Translations under genes and position numbers: made by a program | The notes under the pieces: generated by a model | Database searches by the model: none | Told to the model about the DNA's origin: nothing | What the model saw: the letters and a program-made list of their open reading frames with translations, nothing else | Assembly: GCA_934462775.1 (NCBI GenBank) | Contig: CAKSIR010000009.1 | Coordinates: forward strand, 1-31,113 | DNA: 31,113 bases | From: an uncultured Ruminiclostridium sp. | Lineage (GTDB): Bacteria; Bacillota; Clostridia; Oscillospirales; Ruminococcaceae | Direction: 5' to 3' | Shown: piece after piece, positions 8,568 to 14,701 of the stretch | Numbering within the stretch: the first letter of the stretch is position 1 | Layout: each line of letters opens with the position of its first letter

Positions 8568-9677
8568 GTGTATTTTGGCAGCGTCAGATTTTTCAAGCAT
8601 CTGATAATATCAGTGGTTATTTTAATGATAGCAGCGCCCACAGCCCTTGCTGTTTGCTTTGGAATAAGCAACTCCAAGCGCGGTGCGGAAATAGAGGAGC
8701 TTACGGCGCAGAATACCGCCCTGTCTGCTCTGGTGGACTATTACAATGGGCAGACTAAGTATACCGCCGAGGAATTTATGACGGTTTTTGAGCAGCTTGA
8801 CATTGACGACAGCGAGTTCCTGAACCTGCTTTACGAAAAGGACAAAGGCGCCTTTGACAAGCTTTTTGAAGCGGTTGACGTTTCGGTCAGCTCGGACGGA
8901 CTTACTGAAACAGGCGTAGATATAACCTCTGCCGTTACCACCACCGCTCCGCCCGTGACAACGGAAATAACCACTACTGCTCAGGAAGAGCCTCCGTCGC
9001 CCTATGCAGACCTGCACACCGACCTTTACTGCGAAAATACCGATGATATAATCTACAACAGGGACGAAAACTATATCTATCTCACCTTTGACGACGGTCC
9101 CTCTATCTACACCGAAAATATCCTCAGCTACCTTGATATGTACGATATAAAGGCAACCTTCTTTGTTGTCCCGCAGAATAACGACGAATGCAAGCGGCTG
9201 ATGAAGCTGATCGTTGACAAGGGACATACTATCGGAGTTCACAGCGCAAGCCATGTCTACACCGACATTTACGCAAGCGTAGAGGCGTTTCTTGATGATT
9301 TTCAGACTGCCTACGACCTGATTTACGATGCAACGGGAGTAAAGTGCGACCTGTTCAGATTTCCGGGCGGCAGCATAAACGACTTCAACACAGCCACCTG
9401 CGACGCTATTATTGAAGAAATGACCCGCAGAGGGTTCATATATTTCGACTGGAACGTGGACAGCGAGGACGCTTTAGGCGCAACCTGGACCCAAATGTAC
9501 AACAACGTCCTCAACGAAATTGACGGCGTTTCAAGAGCGGTTGTTCTCATGCACGACCACGACAGCAGATACAACACCGTGCTTGTCCTTGAGGACATTA
9601 TCAAGGCGCTGAAAAACGACCCTAAAAACTATACCTTTGACAAGCTTACAAGAAACGTAAAGCCAATCCAGTTCTGA
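8568..9677 (+). CDS. Membrane-anchored polysaccharide deacetylase (NodB/CE4)
   Basis: It probably removes acetyl groups from a cell-wall polymer such as peptidoglycan outside the membrane. The start is the GTG at 8568, seven bases after GGAGG, giving 369 residues. Order: N-terminal membrane anchor (about 11-32), short coiled coil (about 38-60), a variable region, a Thr/Pro-rich linker (about 120-146), then the NodB domain (about 165-369). CE4 motifs are complete: TFDDGP with Asp175/Asp176, HSASH with metal ligands His225 and His229, RFPGGS from Arg264, and LMHDH with His329. It has its own promoter and probably drives the following small gene and HD gene. Whether it acts on GlcNAc or MurNAc cannot be told. 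Confidence 0.9.
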   Translation: MYFGSVRFFKHLIISVVILMIAAPTALAVCFGISNSKRGAEIEELTAQNTALSALVDYYNGQTKYTAEEFMTVFEQLDIDDSEFLNLLYEKDKGAFDKLFEAVDVSVSSDGLTETGVDITSAVTTTAPPVTTEITTTAQEEPPSPYADLHTDLYCENTDDIIYNRDENYIYLTFDDGPSIYTENILSYLDMYDIKATFFVVPQNNDECKRLMKLIVDKGHTIGVHSASHVYTDIYASVEAFLDDFQTAYDLIYDATGVKCDLFRFPGGSINDFNTATCDAIIEEMTRRGFIYFDWNVDSEDALGATWTQMYNNVLNEIDGVSRAVVLMHDHDSRYNTVLVLEDIIKALKNDPKNYTFDKLTRNVKPIQF

Positions 9678-9687
9678 GGGGATAACT

Positions 9688-9882
9688 ATGGGACTTAAAG
9701 AGAATTTCTTACAGGCATTGAACGAGCTTACAGGCGGCGTGAAAACCGCCAAATACGACCGAAAGAAAATGGTCGACAATATGCGCCGCGCAGTTGACAT
9801 CGAGCCTGCCGACAAGCCGAGAAACGACGCAATCGTTACCGCCATGTTTGAGGGCAGAGCCGACGGCGGACAGAACTTCTGA
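9688..9882 (+). CDS. Small conserved-looking protein of unknown function (64 aa)
   Basis: I do not recognise this family. The 64-residue product is hydrophilic, mixed charge and likely helical. It has an N-terminal amphipathic stretch (LKENFLQALNELTGG), no signal peptide, no cysteine and no metal-binding motif. It starts 10 bases after the deacetylase stop with the ribosome binding site GAGGGG, and the HD gene follows 39 bases later. It is therefore very likely a real, co-transcribed gene. A cytoplasmic accessory role is a guess. Confidence 0.7.
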   Translation: MGLKENFLQALNELTGGVKTAKYDRKKMVDNMRRAVDIEPADKPRNDAIVTAMFEGRADGGQNF

Positions 9883-9921
9883 CGCCGTTCAGACATAACA
9901 TTTTAACACAACGGAGATACT

Positions 9922-10518
9922 ATGGAAAAACTTACACCTGAGCAGCTTAAGGAGAAATTCATCTCAATTTTCAAGGAAAATATTAAGCGTGAAGGCTCGG
10001 ACAGGCTGCTTGACTATCTGATAAACAAATGCGATTTTTTTACCGCCCCGGCCAGCACCCGCTTTCACGGCTCTTACGAGGGCGGACTTTGCGAGCATTC
10101 AATAAACGTCTATGAATGTCTGAAAGCATATCTTGAGCGCCCGCGAGTAAAGGAACTGTACGGTCTGGATTACTCTGCCGAAAGCGTTGCAATCGCGGCA
10201 TTGCTCCACGATATGTGCAAGGTGGACACTTACAAGCGCGACTTCCGCAACGTGAAAAACGCAGACGGAAAGTGGGAGAAAGTCCCTACTTACCGCACCG
10301 AGGATTCGCTTCCCTACGGTCACGGCGAAAAATCGGTGTACATGATAAGCGGCTTTATGCGCCTTACCCGCGAGGAGGCGATGGCTATCCGCTGGCACAT
10401 GGGCTTTTCGGGTACGGAAGACAATAACCTTACAGGCAGAGCTTTGGAAAGCTATCCCCTTGCGTTTGCACTCTGCACCGCCGACATGGAGGCTACATAT
10501 TTCCTTGAAAAGGAATAA
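9922..10518 (+). CDS. HD-domain phosphohydrolase-like protein
   Basis: This 198-residue cytoplasmic protein has an HD-superfamily metal site: His59 (GLCEHS), the doublet His96-Asp97 (ALLHDMCK), His134 (YGHGEKS) and His159 (RWHMG). This arrangement fits metal-dependent phosphohydrolases acting on nucleotides or nucleic-acid ends. Similar stand-alone HD proteins are widespread in clostridia without an assigned substrate. It has no regulatory RelA/SpoT or GYP elements. The start follows CGGAG. It is the last gene before the thioredoxin gene, with a short GC hairpin but no strong terminator between them. Confidence 0.85.
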   Translation: MEKLTPEQLKEKFISIFKENIKREGSDRLLDYLINKCDFFTAPASTRFHGSYEGGLCEHSINVYECLKAYLERPRVKELYGLDYSAESVAIAALLHDMCKVDTYKRDFRNVKNADGKWEKVPTYRTEDSLPYGHGEKSVYMISGFMRLTREEAMAIRWHMGFSGTEDNNLTGRALESYPLAFALCTADMEATYFLEKE

Positions 10519-10570
10519 GGCGCGGGTTTCCCGTCAATAATAACGTTGAATAACTGCGAAAGGAATGCTT

Positions 10571-10882
10571 ATGTCAACGATTATTATTACAGAGGAAAAC
10601 TTTGATAAAGAGGTAAACGGCTCTGAAATCCCCGTCCTTGTTGATTTCTGGGCAAGCTGGTGCAAGCCCTGCAAATCAATTGCGCCCGTACTGGAAACTG
10701 TCAGCGACGAGCTGAAAAACCGAGTAAAAATCGGCAAGATAAACGTGAATGACGAACCGGATTTAGCTGAGAAATACCACATAAAATCCGTTCCCACAAT
10801 GCTGCTTTTCAGAAACGGCGAGGTTACGGACACATTCATGGGGGAATATAACAGAGAGCAGATTTTGAGGGTACTGGAATAA
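10571..10882 (+). CDS. Thioredoxin-like protein with WCKPC active site
   Basis: A 103-residue thioredoxin fold of standard length. It carries the redox motif WCKPC (Trp30-Cys31-Lys32-Pro33-Cys34) in DFWASWCKPCKS and the cis-proline in SVPTMLLF. Classical thioredoxins have WCGPC. Lys in place of Gly may change redox potential or partner choice, but the fold and cytoplasmic disulfide reduction are expected. The start is the ATG at 10571: the earlier in-frame ATG at 10565 would sit on top of the AAAGGA site. A strong bidirectional terminator follows within 2 bases. No thioredoxin reductase is nearby. Confidence 0.93.
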   Translation: MSTIIITEENFDKEVNGSEIPVLVDFWASWCKPCKSIAPVLETVSDELKNRVKIGKINVNDEPDLAEKYHIKSVPTMLLFRNGEVTDTFMGEYNREQILRVLE

Positions 10883-10883
10883 G

Positions 10884-10912
10884 AAAGCACGGACAACTAC
10901 TGTCCGTGCTTT
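10884..10912. terminator. Bidirectional terminator between trx and the J-domain gene
   Basis: A perfect stem of 11 to 12 bp (arms 10884-10895 and 10901-10912, 5-base loop) is followed by TTTCTTTAT on the plus strand and preceded by AAAG/GAAT on the other side. It lies between convergent genes ending at 10882 and 10920, so it can serve both. Confidence 0.85.
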
Positions 10913-10919
10913 TTCTTTA

Positions 10920-11549
10920 TCAAAACGGTCGGCAGCAGCAGGTGCCTAACCCGCCGCACATATTGCAGCACATTGTCGCCAGACAAATTTTTGTGCAAAG
11001 TCCGTTATCGTTCATGGTCGGTCTGCCGTAGCCGAAATTGCCCTGCATTCCCGTATACCACTGACCGTTATTTTGAAGCGAATAAAGCAGCTGCTGGTAC
11101 TGCTGATTGTTCGGCTCACGCTTTACCGCCTCGTTTGCATGGTCAAGGGCTGTTACGTTGTTGCCAAGGTTCATGTTGGCAATAGCGCTGAAATAATACC
11201 ACATTGCGGTGCGTTCGCTTATTCCCGCAAGAACGTTCAGCGCTTCCTGATTGCGTCCCGCTCTGATATAATTTGCTGCCGCCTGCATATGGGAGGTGTA
11301 TTCGTTCCCTCCGCCTGAATATGAGCTGCCGTAACCGCCGCTGCCGCCCATTTGCGGACCCTCGGTGCGCTCCTTCATTATTTGGTGGTAAGCCGCCTGA
11401 ACTTCCTTGAACTTCTCCTCGGCCGCCTTTGCATTGGGGGAACCAACGTTTGCGTCAGGGTGATATTTGCGGCTCAAATTGCGGTAAGCCTTTTTGATTT
11501 CCGCGTCGGTTGCATTGGGAGATACGCCGAGTATGCTGTATGGATTCAT
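10920..11549 (-). CDS. J-domain protein with TPR-like region and cysteine-rich tail
   Basis: The 209-residue protein starts with a J domain (about 1-62) holding the DnaK-activating HPD motif at His30-Pro31-Asp32. A Gly/Ser/Tyr linker (about 66-84) and a helical TPR-like segment (about 85-160, with [20 protein letters not shown]) follow. It ends in a cysteine-rich tail ([19 protein letters not shown]). It lacks the zinc-finger and C-terminal domains of DnaJ, so it is a specialised type III co-chaperone. The tail could bind metal or be modified. Its ATG overlaps the stop of the DUF5685 gene by 4 bases (ATGA), so the two are coupled. Its client is probably linked to the two upstream genes. Confidence 0.88.
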   Translation of the reverse strand: MNPYSILGVSPNATDAEIKKAYRNLSRKYHPDANVGSPNAKAAEEKFKEVQAAYHQIMKERTEGPQMGGSGGYGSSYSGGGNEYTSHMQAAANYIRAGRNQEALNVLAGISERTAMWYYFSAIANMNLGNNVTALDHANEAVKREPNNQQYQQLLYSLQNNGQWYTGMQGNFGYGRPTMNDNGLCTKICLATMCCNMCGGLGTCCCRPF

Positions 11550-12385
11550 TTCTTCCTGTTCCCTTTCTGCTTTTGTACGTTGATTAGCTCATATTTGCAC
11601 CAGACGCCCGAATAGAGTATATTCCTGAGTATGTCGGTATTTTCAACAATTGGCAGCTGCTCAAACGCCTTTGAACATTCCGACATCATCATAGTAAGTA
11701 TGTTCTCGCAGCGCTGCAGGTAATCAGCCTCCTGTCCCAGTCTTTTCAGCGGGTTGTACCTGCCGTTTTTCAGGTCGTCATCTCTGTCCTCGTATGCGTC
11801 CATTATATATATGAACTTGCCGAGGTAGAAGCCCAGCCGATGAAGCAGCTCCGTCCATTCATCGTTTTCGGGAGTGAGTATTTCCGCCATTGCCTTTCCC
11901 CACAGGTTTGCGGGACCGTCAACCGTCTGGTCGTCATTCTCCTCGCACCTGTGAATTTCATTCAGCGCAGCAAAAATTTTATCGGTCTTTTCGGGATACT
12001 TTTCACGGAGCCGCTTAAAGCTTCCCTCCAACATTTTCGACTGGATAAAGCGCTTGTATTTATGCTCGTCCTGCCAGTCGTCGCGGCATTTGTAATAGGT
12101 CAGCAGGATGTTCATATCCGCTGCGTAAGCGCTGTATTTGCTTACGGTTTCGGAGTGCTTGTGCATTGGATGAACAATGCACCTGCATATTCTGTGGGTT
12201 GTTTCAGGCTCATAAAGCGAGGTCAGCAGCAGCGCCGTAAAAGTCATATCAAAGCTTAGCGTCGCCTGACCGATTCTGCCGTATTTTTCGTTCAGCTGTC
12301 TGCATAATCCACAGTAGTATGAGCGGTAAACGTCATAGTCCTTGAACTTTATCTCGGGCTTGTTTATTACAACATAGCCGAACAT
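11546..12385 (-). CDS. DUF5685-family protein of unknown function
   Basis: The 279-residue, mainly helical soluble protein begins [20 protein letters not shown] and has an early CGLCRQL motif. Further cysteines lie in ICRCIVHP and YYKCRDDW, with histidines in VHPMHKHS. This pattern is what I recall for DUF5685, a clostridial family of unknown function often found next to J-domain genes; a metal-binding role is suggested by the Cys/His content. A C-terminal segment ([19 protein letters not shown]) is rich in aspartate and resembles the acidic motif seen in isoprenoid-synthase-like all-helical folds, but I do not claim enzyme activity. It is sandwiched with 1-base and 4-base junctions between the zinc-ribbon gene and the J-domain gene. 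Confidence 0.7.
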   Translation of the reverse strand: MFGYVVINKPEIKFKDYDVYRSYYCGLCRQLNEKYGRIGQATLSFDMTFTALLLTSLYEPETTHRICRCIVHPMHKHSETVSKYSAYAADMNILLTYYKCRDDWQDEHKYKRFIQSKMLEGSFKRLREKYPEKTDKIFAALNEIHRCEENDDQTVDGPANLWGKAMAEILTPENDEWTELLHRLGFYLGKFIYIMDAYEDRDDDLKNGRYNPLKRLGQEADYLQRCENILTMMMSECSKAFEQLPIVENTDILRNILYSGVWCKYELINVQKQKGNRKK

Positions 12386-12386
12386 A

Positions 12387-12788
12387 TCAGCTTCTCTTCT
12401 TGAACTGAGTGTGGCACTTGCTGCAGGTAATCATGATGTTTCCCTTTCCTCTCGGTACGCGCAGCTTCTGCTTGCAGTTTGGACAGCTGTAAATGTGGTG
12501 AGTTTTGCGCTGCTTCATGTAGCCTATTTCTCTTGTGAAAAAGCCCTTTACCTTGTTGTACGCCTTGAGATACGCCAGGTTTTCGGCGTAGCGCTTCTGA
12601 ATGTTTTTGCTGAACATACGGACGTAGGTCAGAACGATAAGCGCAAGACCGATTCCCGAGAAAACAAAGCCGTATACTCCCATAAACATTGAAATCAGGA
12701 TAAAAATAAAGGCTAAGATAAGCATGAAGTTTGACAGCTTATCAGCACCGTACCTTCCCTGCATAAAGCGCATGATTTTTTCTCGCAT
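12387..12788 (-). CDS. Small membrane protein with C-terminal zinc ribbon
   Basis: This 133-residue protein has two adjacent membrane segments (about 20-60), a basic linker, and a C-terminal zinc ribbon (CPNC ... CSKC, about residues 106-128). The ribbon should face the cytoplasm. Such proteins are common in clostridia as the first gene of a cluster with DUF5685 and J-domain proteins; no function is established to my knowledge. It ends one base before the DUF5685 gene starts. A promoter and a perfect inverted repeat lie upstream. The ribosome binding site is AGGAG. Confidence 0.8.
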   Translation of the reverse strand: MREKIMRFMQGRYGADKLSNFMLILAFIFILISMFMGVYGFVFSGIGLALIVLTYVRMFSKNIQKRYAENLAYLKAYNKVKGFFTREIGYMKQRKTHHIYSCPNCKQKLRVPRGKGNIMITCSKCHTQFKKRS

Positions 12789-12815
12789 AATAACATCTCC
12801 TTGATAGCTTCAGCA

Positions 12816-12845
12816 AACTGAATGTTTAAAAGTTTACATTCAGTT
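12816..12845. repeat. Perfect 10-bp inverted repeat in the leader of the zinc-ribbon gene
   Basis: The arms AACTGAATGT (12816-12825) and ACATTCAGTT (12836-12845) flank 10 bases. The repeat lies between the predicted transcription start (near 12877) and the ATG at 12788. It could be an operator or an mRNA hairpin. It does not match the WalR, LexA or CtsR consensus. Confidence 0.6.
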
Positions 12846-12883
12846 AATATTGCACAAATTCCCATTAAAAAATCTGTACATTT

Positions 12884-12912
12884 ATTATACCGAAAAATGC
12901 ATACAAGTGCAA
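12884..12912 (-). promoter_or_regulatory. Promoter of the zinc-ribbon/DUF5685/J-domain operon
   Basis: On the minus strand, a perfect -10 TATAAT (12884-12889) lies 17 bases from TTGCAC (12907-12912), which matches the -35 consensus only in TTG. It is the best candidate in the 290-base gap between this operon and trpS. Confidence 0.55.
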
Positions 12913-13029
12913 GCGTATTCACACAATTTTCATAATAAAAGCTCAATTTGTTCAGATTTCATGAGATTTTTTGACAGAATCGAGAAACTTGCGGATCAAA
13001 ACAAGCCTGTTTCGGAAAAATAAATCAAT

Positions 13030-13063
13030 GCGCTCCCGCACCGTAATAACGTTGCAGGAGCGC
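13030..13063 (-). terminator. Terminator of trpS
   Basis: Arms GCGCTCC (13030-13036) and GGAGCGC (13057-13063) are extended inward by GCA/TGC with a one-base mismatch. On the minus strand the stem is followed by ATTGATTTATTTTTCC. It lies 17 bases beyond the trpS stop. Confidence 0.65.
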
Positions 13064-13079
13064 ACAATCACCTATTTAA

Positions 13080-14186
13080 TTATTGCTTAGCTTTTTTCAG
13101 CAGTTCCTCCCACTCCTTAACAATAGAGCGGTCAGCGAAGTAGTCTATCTTCATTGCCCTGCGAACGCGGGCAAGGGTTTCGTTTGTTCTTTCAACAGCC
13201 TTTGCCGTACCTTCTGCGATAATATCGTATACGGAGCCGATGTCCTTCTCCCACTTTTCGCGCTCGGCTCTTATCGGGCTTAGAGTTTCCTCCAGAACGT
13301 TCAGCAAAAACTTCTTGCAGGTGCCGTCGCCTAAGCCGCCGCGGCGATAATGCTCCTTCATTTCCTCAAGGTTTGCATATTCGGGCAGATACTCCGCAAA
13401 ATGAGCGTCCGTGCAGAATGCGTCAAGATATGTGAATACAACGTTTCCCTCTGTGTGTCCCGGGTCGGTTATCTGAAGATGCAGCGGGTCGGTGTACATT
13501 TTACCGTTAATCTGCTTCTTTACCACCGAGAACGGGTCGGAAAGGTAAATGCAGTTGCCAAGCGACTTGCTCATCTTTGCCTTGCCGTCGACGCCGGGCA
13601 GTCTGCGCTGAGTTTCGTTTTCAGGAATCATTGCCTTAGGCATTATCAGCGTTTCACCGTATATTCTGTTGAACTTTTCAACTATTTCCCTTGCCTGCTC
13701 AAGCATCGGGAGCTGATCCTCTCCGACAGGCACAACGTTTGCGTTAAAGGCTGTAATATCGGCTGCCTGAGAAATCGGATATGTAAAAAATCCGGCAGGA
13801 AGACCTTCGTCGGCAAAGCCGCGCATCTGGATTTCAGACTTTACCGTAGGATTTCGTGATAATCTTGCGGTCGTTACAAGATTGAGGTAGTAGAATGTCA
13901 GCGCATGGAGCGCAGGCAGCGCAGACTGAACGCATATTGTAGACTTGGCAGGATCAATGCCTGCCGAAAGATAATCCAGCACTACATTTATAATGTTCTC
14001 CCTGATTTTTCCGGGGTTGTCTGCGTTATCAGTAAGCGCCTGATCATCGGCGATAAGTATATTGATTTCATCGTACTGTCCCGAATTCTGAAGCTCCACT
14101 CTTCTTTTTAGCGAGCCTACATAATGTCCGAGATGCAAACGTCCCGTTGGACGGTCGCCGGTAAGAATTATATTTTTGTTATTCAT
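13080..14186 (-). CDS. trpS: Tryptophanyl-tRNA synthetase
   Basis: This class Ic synthetase charges tRNA-Trp. I chose the ATG at 14186, eight bases after GGAGG; an upstream in-frame ATG at 14216 has no site. The 368-residue protein begins ILTGDRPTGRLHLGHYVGS, with the HIGH motif as His18-Leu-Gly-His21, and has KMSKS at 204-208. The GDRPTG...HYVGSLK form and length resemble the streptococcal-type enzyme rather than the shorter Bacillus type (about 330 residues). A consensus promoter lies directly upstream. The leader is only about 30 bases, so there is no room for a T-box or a leader-peptide attenuator. Confidence 0.96.
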   Translation of the reverse strand: MNNKNIILTGDRPTGRLHLGHYVGSLKRRVELQNSGQYDEINILIADDQALTDNADNPGKIRENIINVVLDYLSAGIDPAKSTICVQSALPALHALTFYYLNLVTTARLSRNPTVKSEIQMRGFADEGLPAGFFTYPISQAADITAFNANVVPVGEDQLPMLEQAREIVEKFNRIYGETLIMPKAMIPENETQRRLPGVDGKAKMSKSLGNCIYLSDPFSVVKKQINGKMYTDPLHLQITDPGHTEGNVVFTYLDAFCTDAHFAEYLPEYANLEEMKEHYRRGGLGDGTCKKFLLNVLEETLSPIRAEREKWEKDIGSVYDIIAEGTAKAVERTNETLARVRRAMKIDYFADRSIVKEWEELLKKAKQ

Positions 14187-14223
14187 TGGTATTCCTCCGC
14201 CTTTTTGATATATCACTCAGTTT

Positions 14224-14252
14224 ATTATAACGGCAAATCCTCTAAAAGTCAA
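14224..14252 (-). promoter_or_regulatory. Promoter of trpS
   Basis: On the minus strand, -35 TTGACT (14247-14252) and -10 TATAAT (14224-14229) are spaced by 17 bases, ending 37 bases upstream of the ATG at 14186. Confidence 0.8.
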
Positions 14253-14271
14253 TATCCGCGCAAGCACAAAA

Positions 14272-14297
14272 GCACTCCCGAAATACATCGGAAGCGC
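14272..14297 (-). terminator. Terminator of the small peptide transcript
   Basis: A 10-bp stem with two wobble pairs (arms 14272-14281 and 14288-14297, 6-base loop) is followed on the minus strand by TTTTGTG. It separates the 23-residue peptide gene from trpS. Between this stem and the peptide stop (14298-14383) lie further short complementary segments (CCGTG/CACGG, CTCCG/CGGAG) that could form alternative structures. Confidence 0.65.
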
Positions 14298-14383
14298 CTT
14301 TGCGGAGTATACCGTACCGTGCTTCTCCGCATTTACACGGAGCGGTGCGGAACAGCGTTTTTATGTCAATACTTAAACGTCAA

Positions 14384-14455
14384 TCAGCAGCCAAGACCAA
14401 GCATCCTGCAAACCATTGTCCACAGCTTTGAACAATCAAAATTGAAGTTGCACAT
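14384..14455 (-). CDS. Predicted 23-residue cysteine-containing peptide
   Basis: Too short for usual gene callers, but all expression signals are present. AAAGGAG lies 8 bases before the ATG (14453-14455), with a consensus promoter (14515-14543) upstream and an intrinsic terminator downstream. The peptide starts MCNFNFDCSKLW and ends CRMLGLGC; it has four Cys, at positions 2, 8, 16 and 23. It is not a normal Trp leader peptide because it holds only one Trp and trpS has a separate promoter behind a terminator. It has no secretion signal of ordinary length; a role as a peptide signal, a membrane-active or metal-binding microprotein, or part of a small regulatory RNA is open. Two WalR-like boxes overlap its promoter region. 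Confidence 0.6.
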   Translation of the reverse strand: MCNFNFDCSKLWTMVCRMLGLGC

Positions 14456-14486
14456 AGTAAATCTCCTTTCGTTTATTGCTCCAAAA

Positions 14487-14503
14487 GTTACAAATAGGTA
14501 ACA
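14487..14503 (-). promoter_or_regulatory. WalR-like box 1 (downstream of the peptide transcription start)
   Basis: Read on the minus strand it is TGTTAC-CTATT-TGTAAC, a full match to the published WalR/YycF consensus TGTWAH-N5-TGTWAH. It is also a near-palindrome (GTTAC-N6-GTAAC). It lies at about +6 to +22 of the peptide transcript, a position where a bound regulator would block transcription. Confidence 0.6.
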
Positions 14504-14514
14504 GGAACAGCTTA

Positions 14515-14543
14515 ATTGTAACAAATCGGTTACAAAATGTCAA
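14515..14543 (-). promoter_or_regulatory. Promoter of the 23-residue peptide gene
   Basis: On the minus strand, a perfect -35 TTGACA (14538-14543) and -10 TACAAT (14515-14520) are separated by 17 bases. The predicted 5' leader is about 53 bases. Confidence 0.78.
14518..14534 (-). promoter_or_regulatory. WalR-like box 2 (inside the peptide promoter)
   Basis: On the minus strand it is TGTAAC-CGATT-TGTTAC, again a full match to TGTWAH-N5-TGTWAH. It overlaps the -10 hexamer and spacer of the peptide promoter. Its centre is 31 bases from that of box 1, close to three helical turns. Both boxes also lie about 60-100 bases upstream of the cellobiose phosphorylase promoter. Confidence 0.6.
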
Positions 14544-14591
14544 CGCACAAATGTTGGTAAAAATATTTTTTCAAGATAACGTTTTCAATGC

Positions 14592-14620
14592 TTGCCTTTT
14601 AAATTCAGTTGATATATAAT
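14592..14620 (+). promoter_or_regulatory. Promoter of the cellobiose phosphorylase gene
   Basis: On the plus strand, -35 TTGCCT (14592-14597) and -10 TATAAT (14615-14620) have a 17-base spacer. The leader to 14702 is about 75 bases and contains a small imperfect hairpin (GGCAGA with TCTGTC). No cre-like catabolite site was recognised. Confidence 0.65.
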
Positions 14621-14701
14621 AAAAGTAATGCTAAGGCATAAGTGAAATTAGGGCAGATAGTACAACTCTGTCTGAATACACTGAGAAAGGAATAAGAAAG
14701 T

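Noticed and set aside
12968..13000. TTGACA-like sequence on the plus strand in the trpS/zinc-ribbon gap
   Set aside because: No acceptable -10 follows at 15-19 bases, and no plus-strand gene lies downstream.
13080..14455. T-box or trp leader-peptide control of trpS
   Set aside because: The trpS promoter leaves only about 30 bases of leader. The upstream 23-residue peptide has a single Trp, its own promoter and a terminator before trpS, and no GGTGGNACC-type T-box sequence is present.
14518..14534. GlnR/TnrA site (TGTNA-N7-TNACA)
   Set aside because: The half-sites are spaced by 8, not 7, bases in the palindromic reading. The direct-repeat WalR pattern fits all three boxes exactly.
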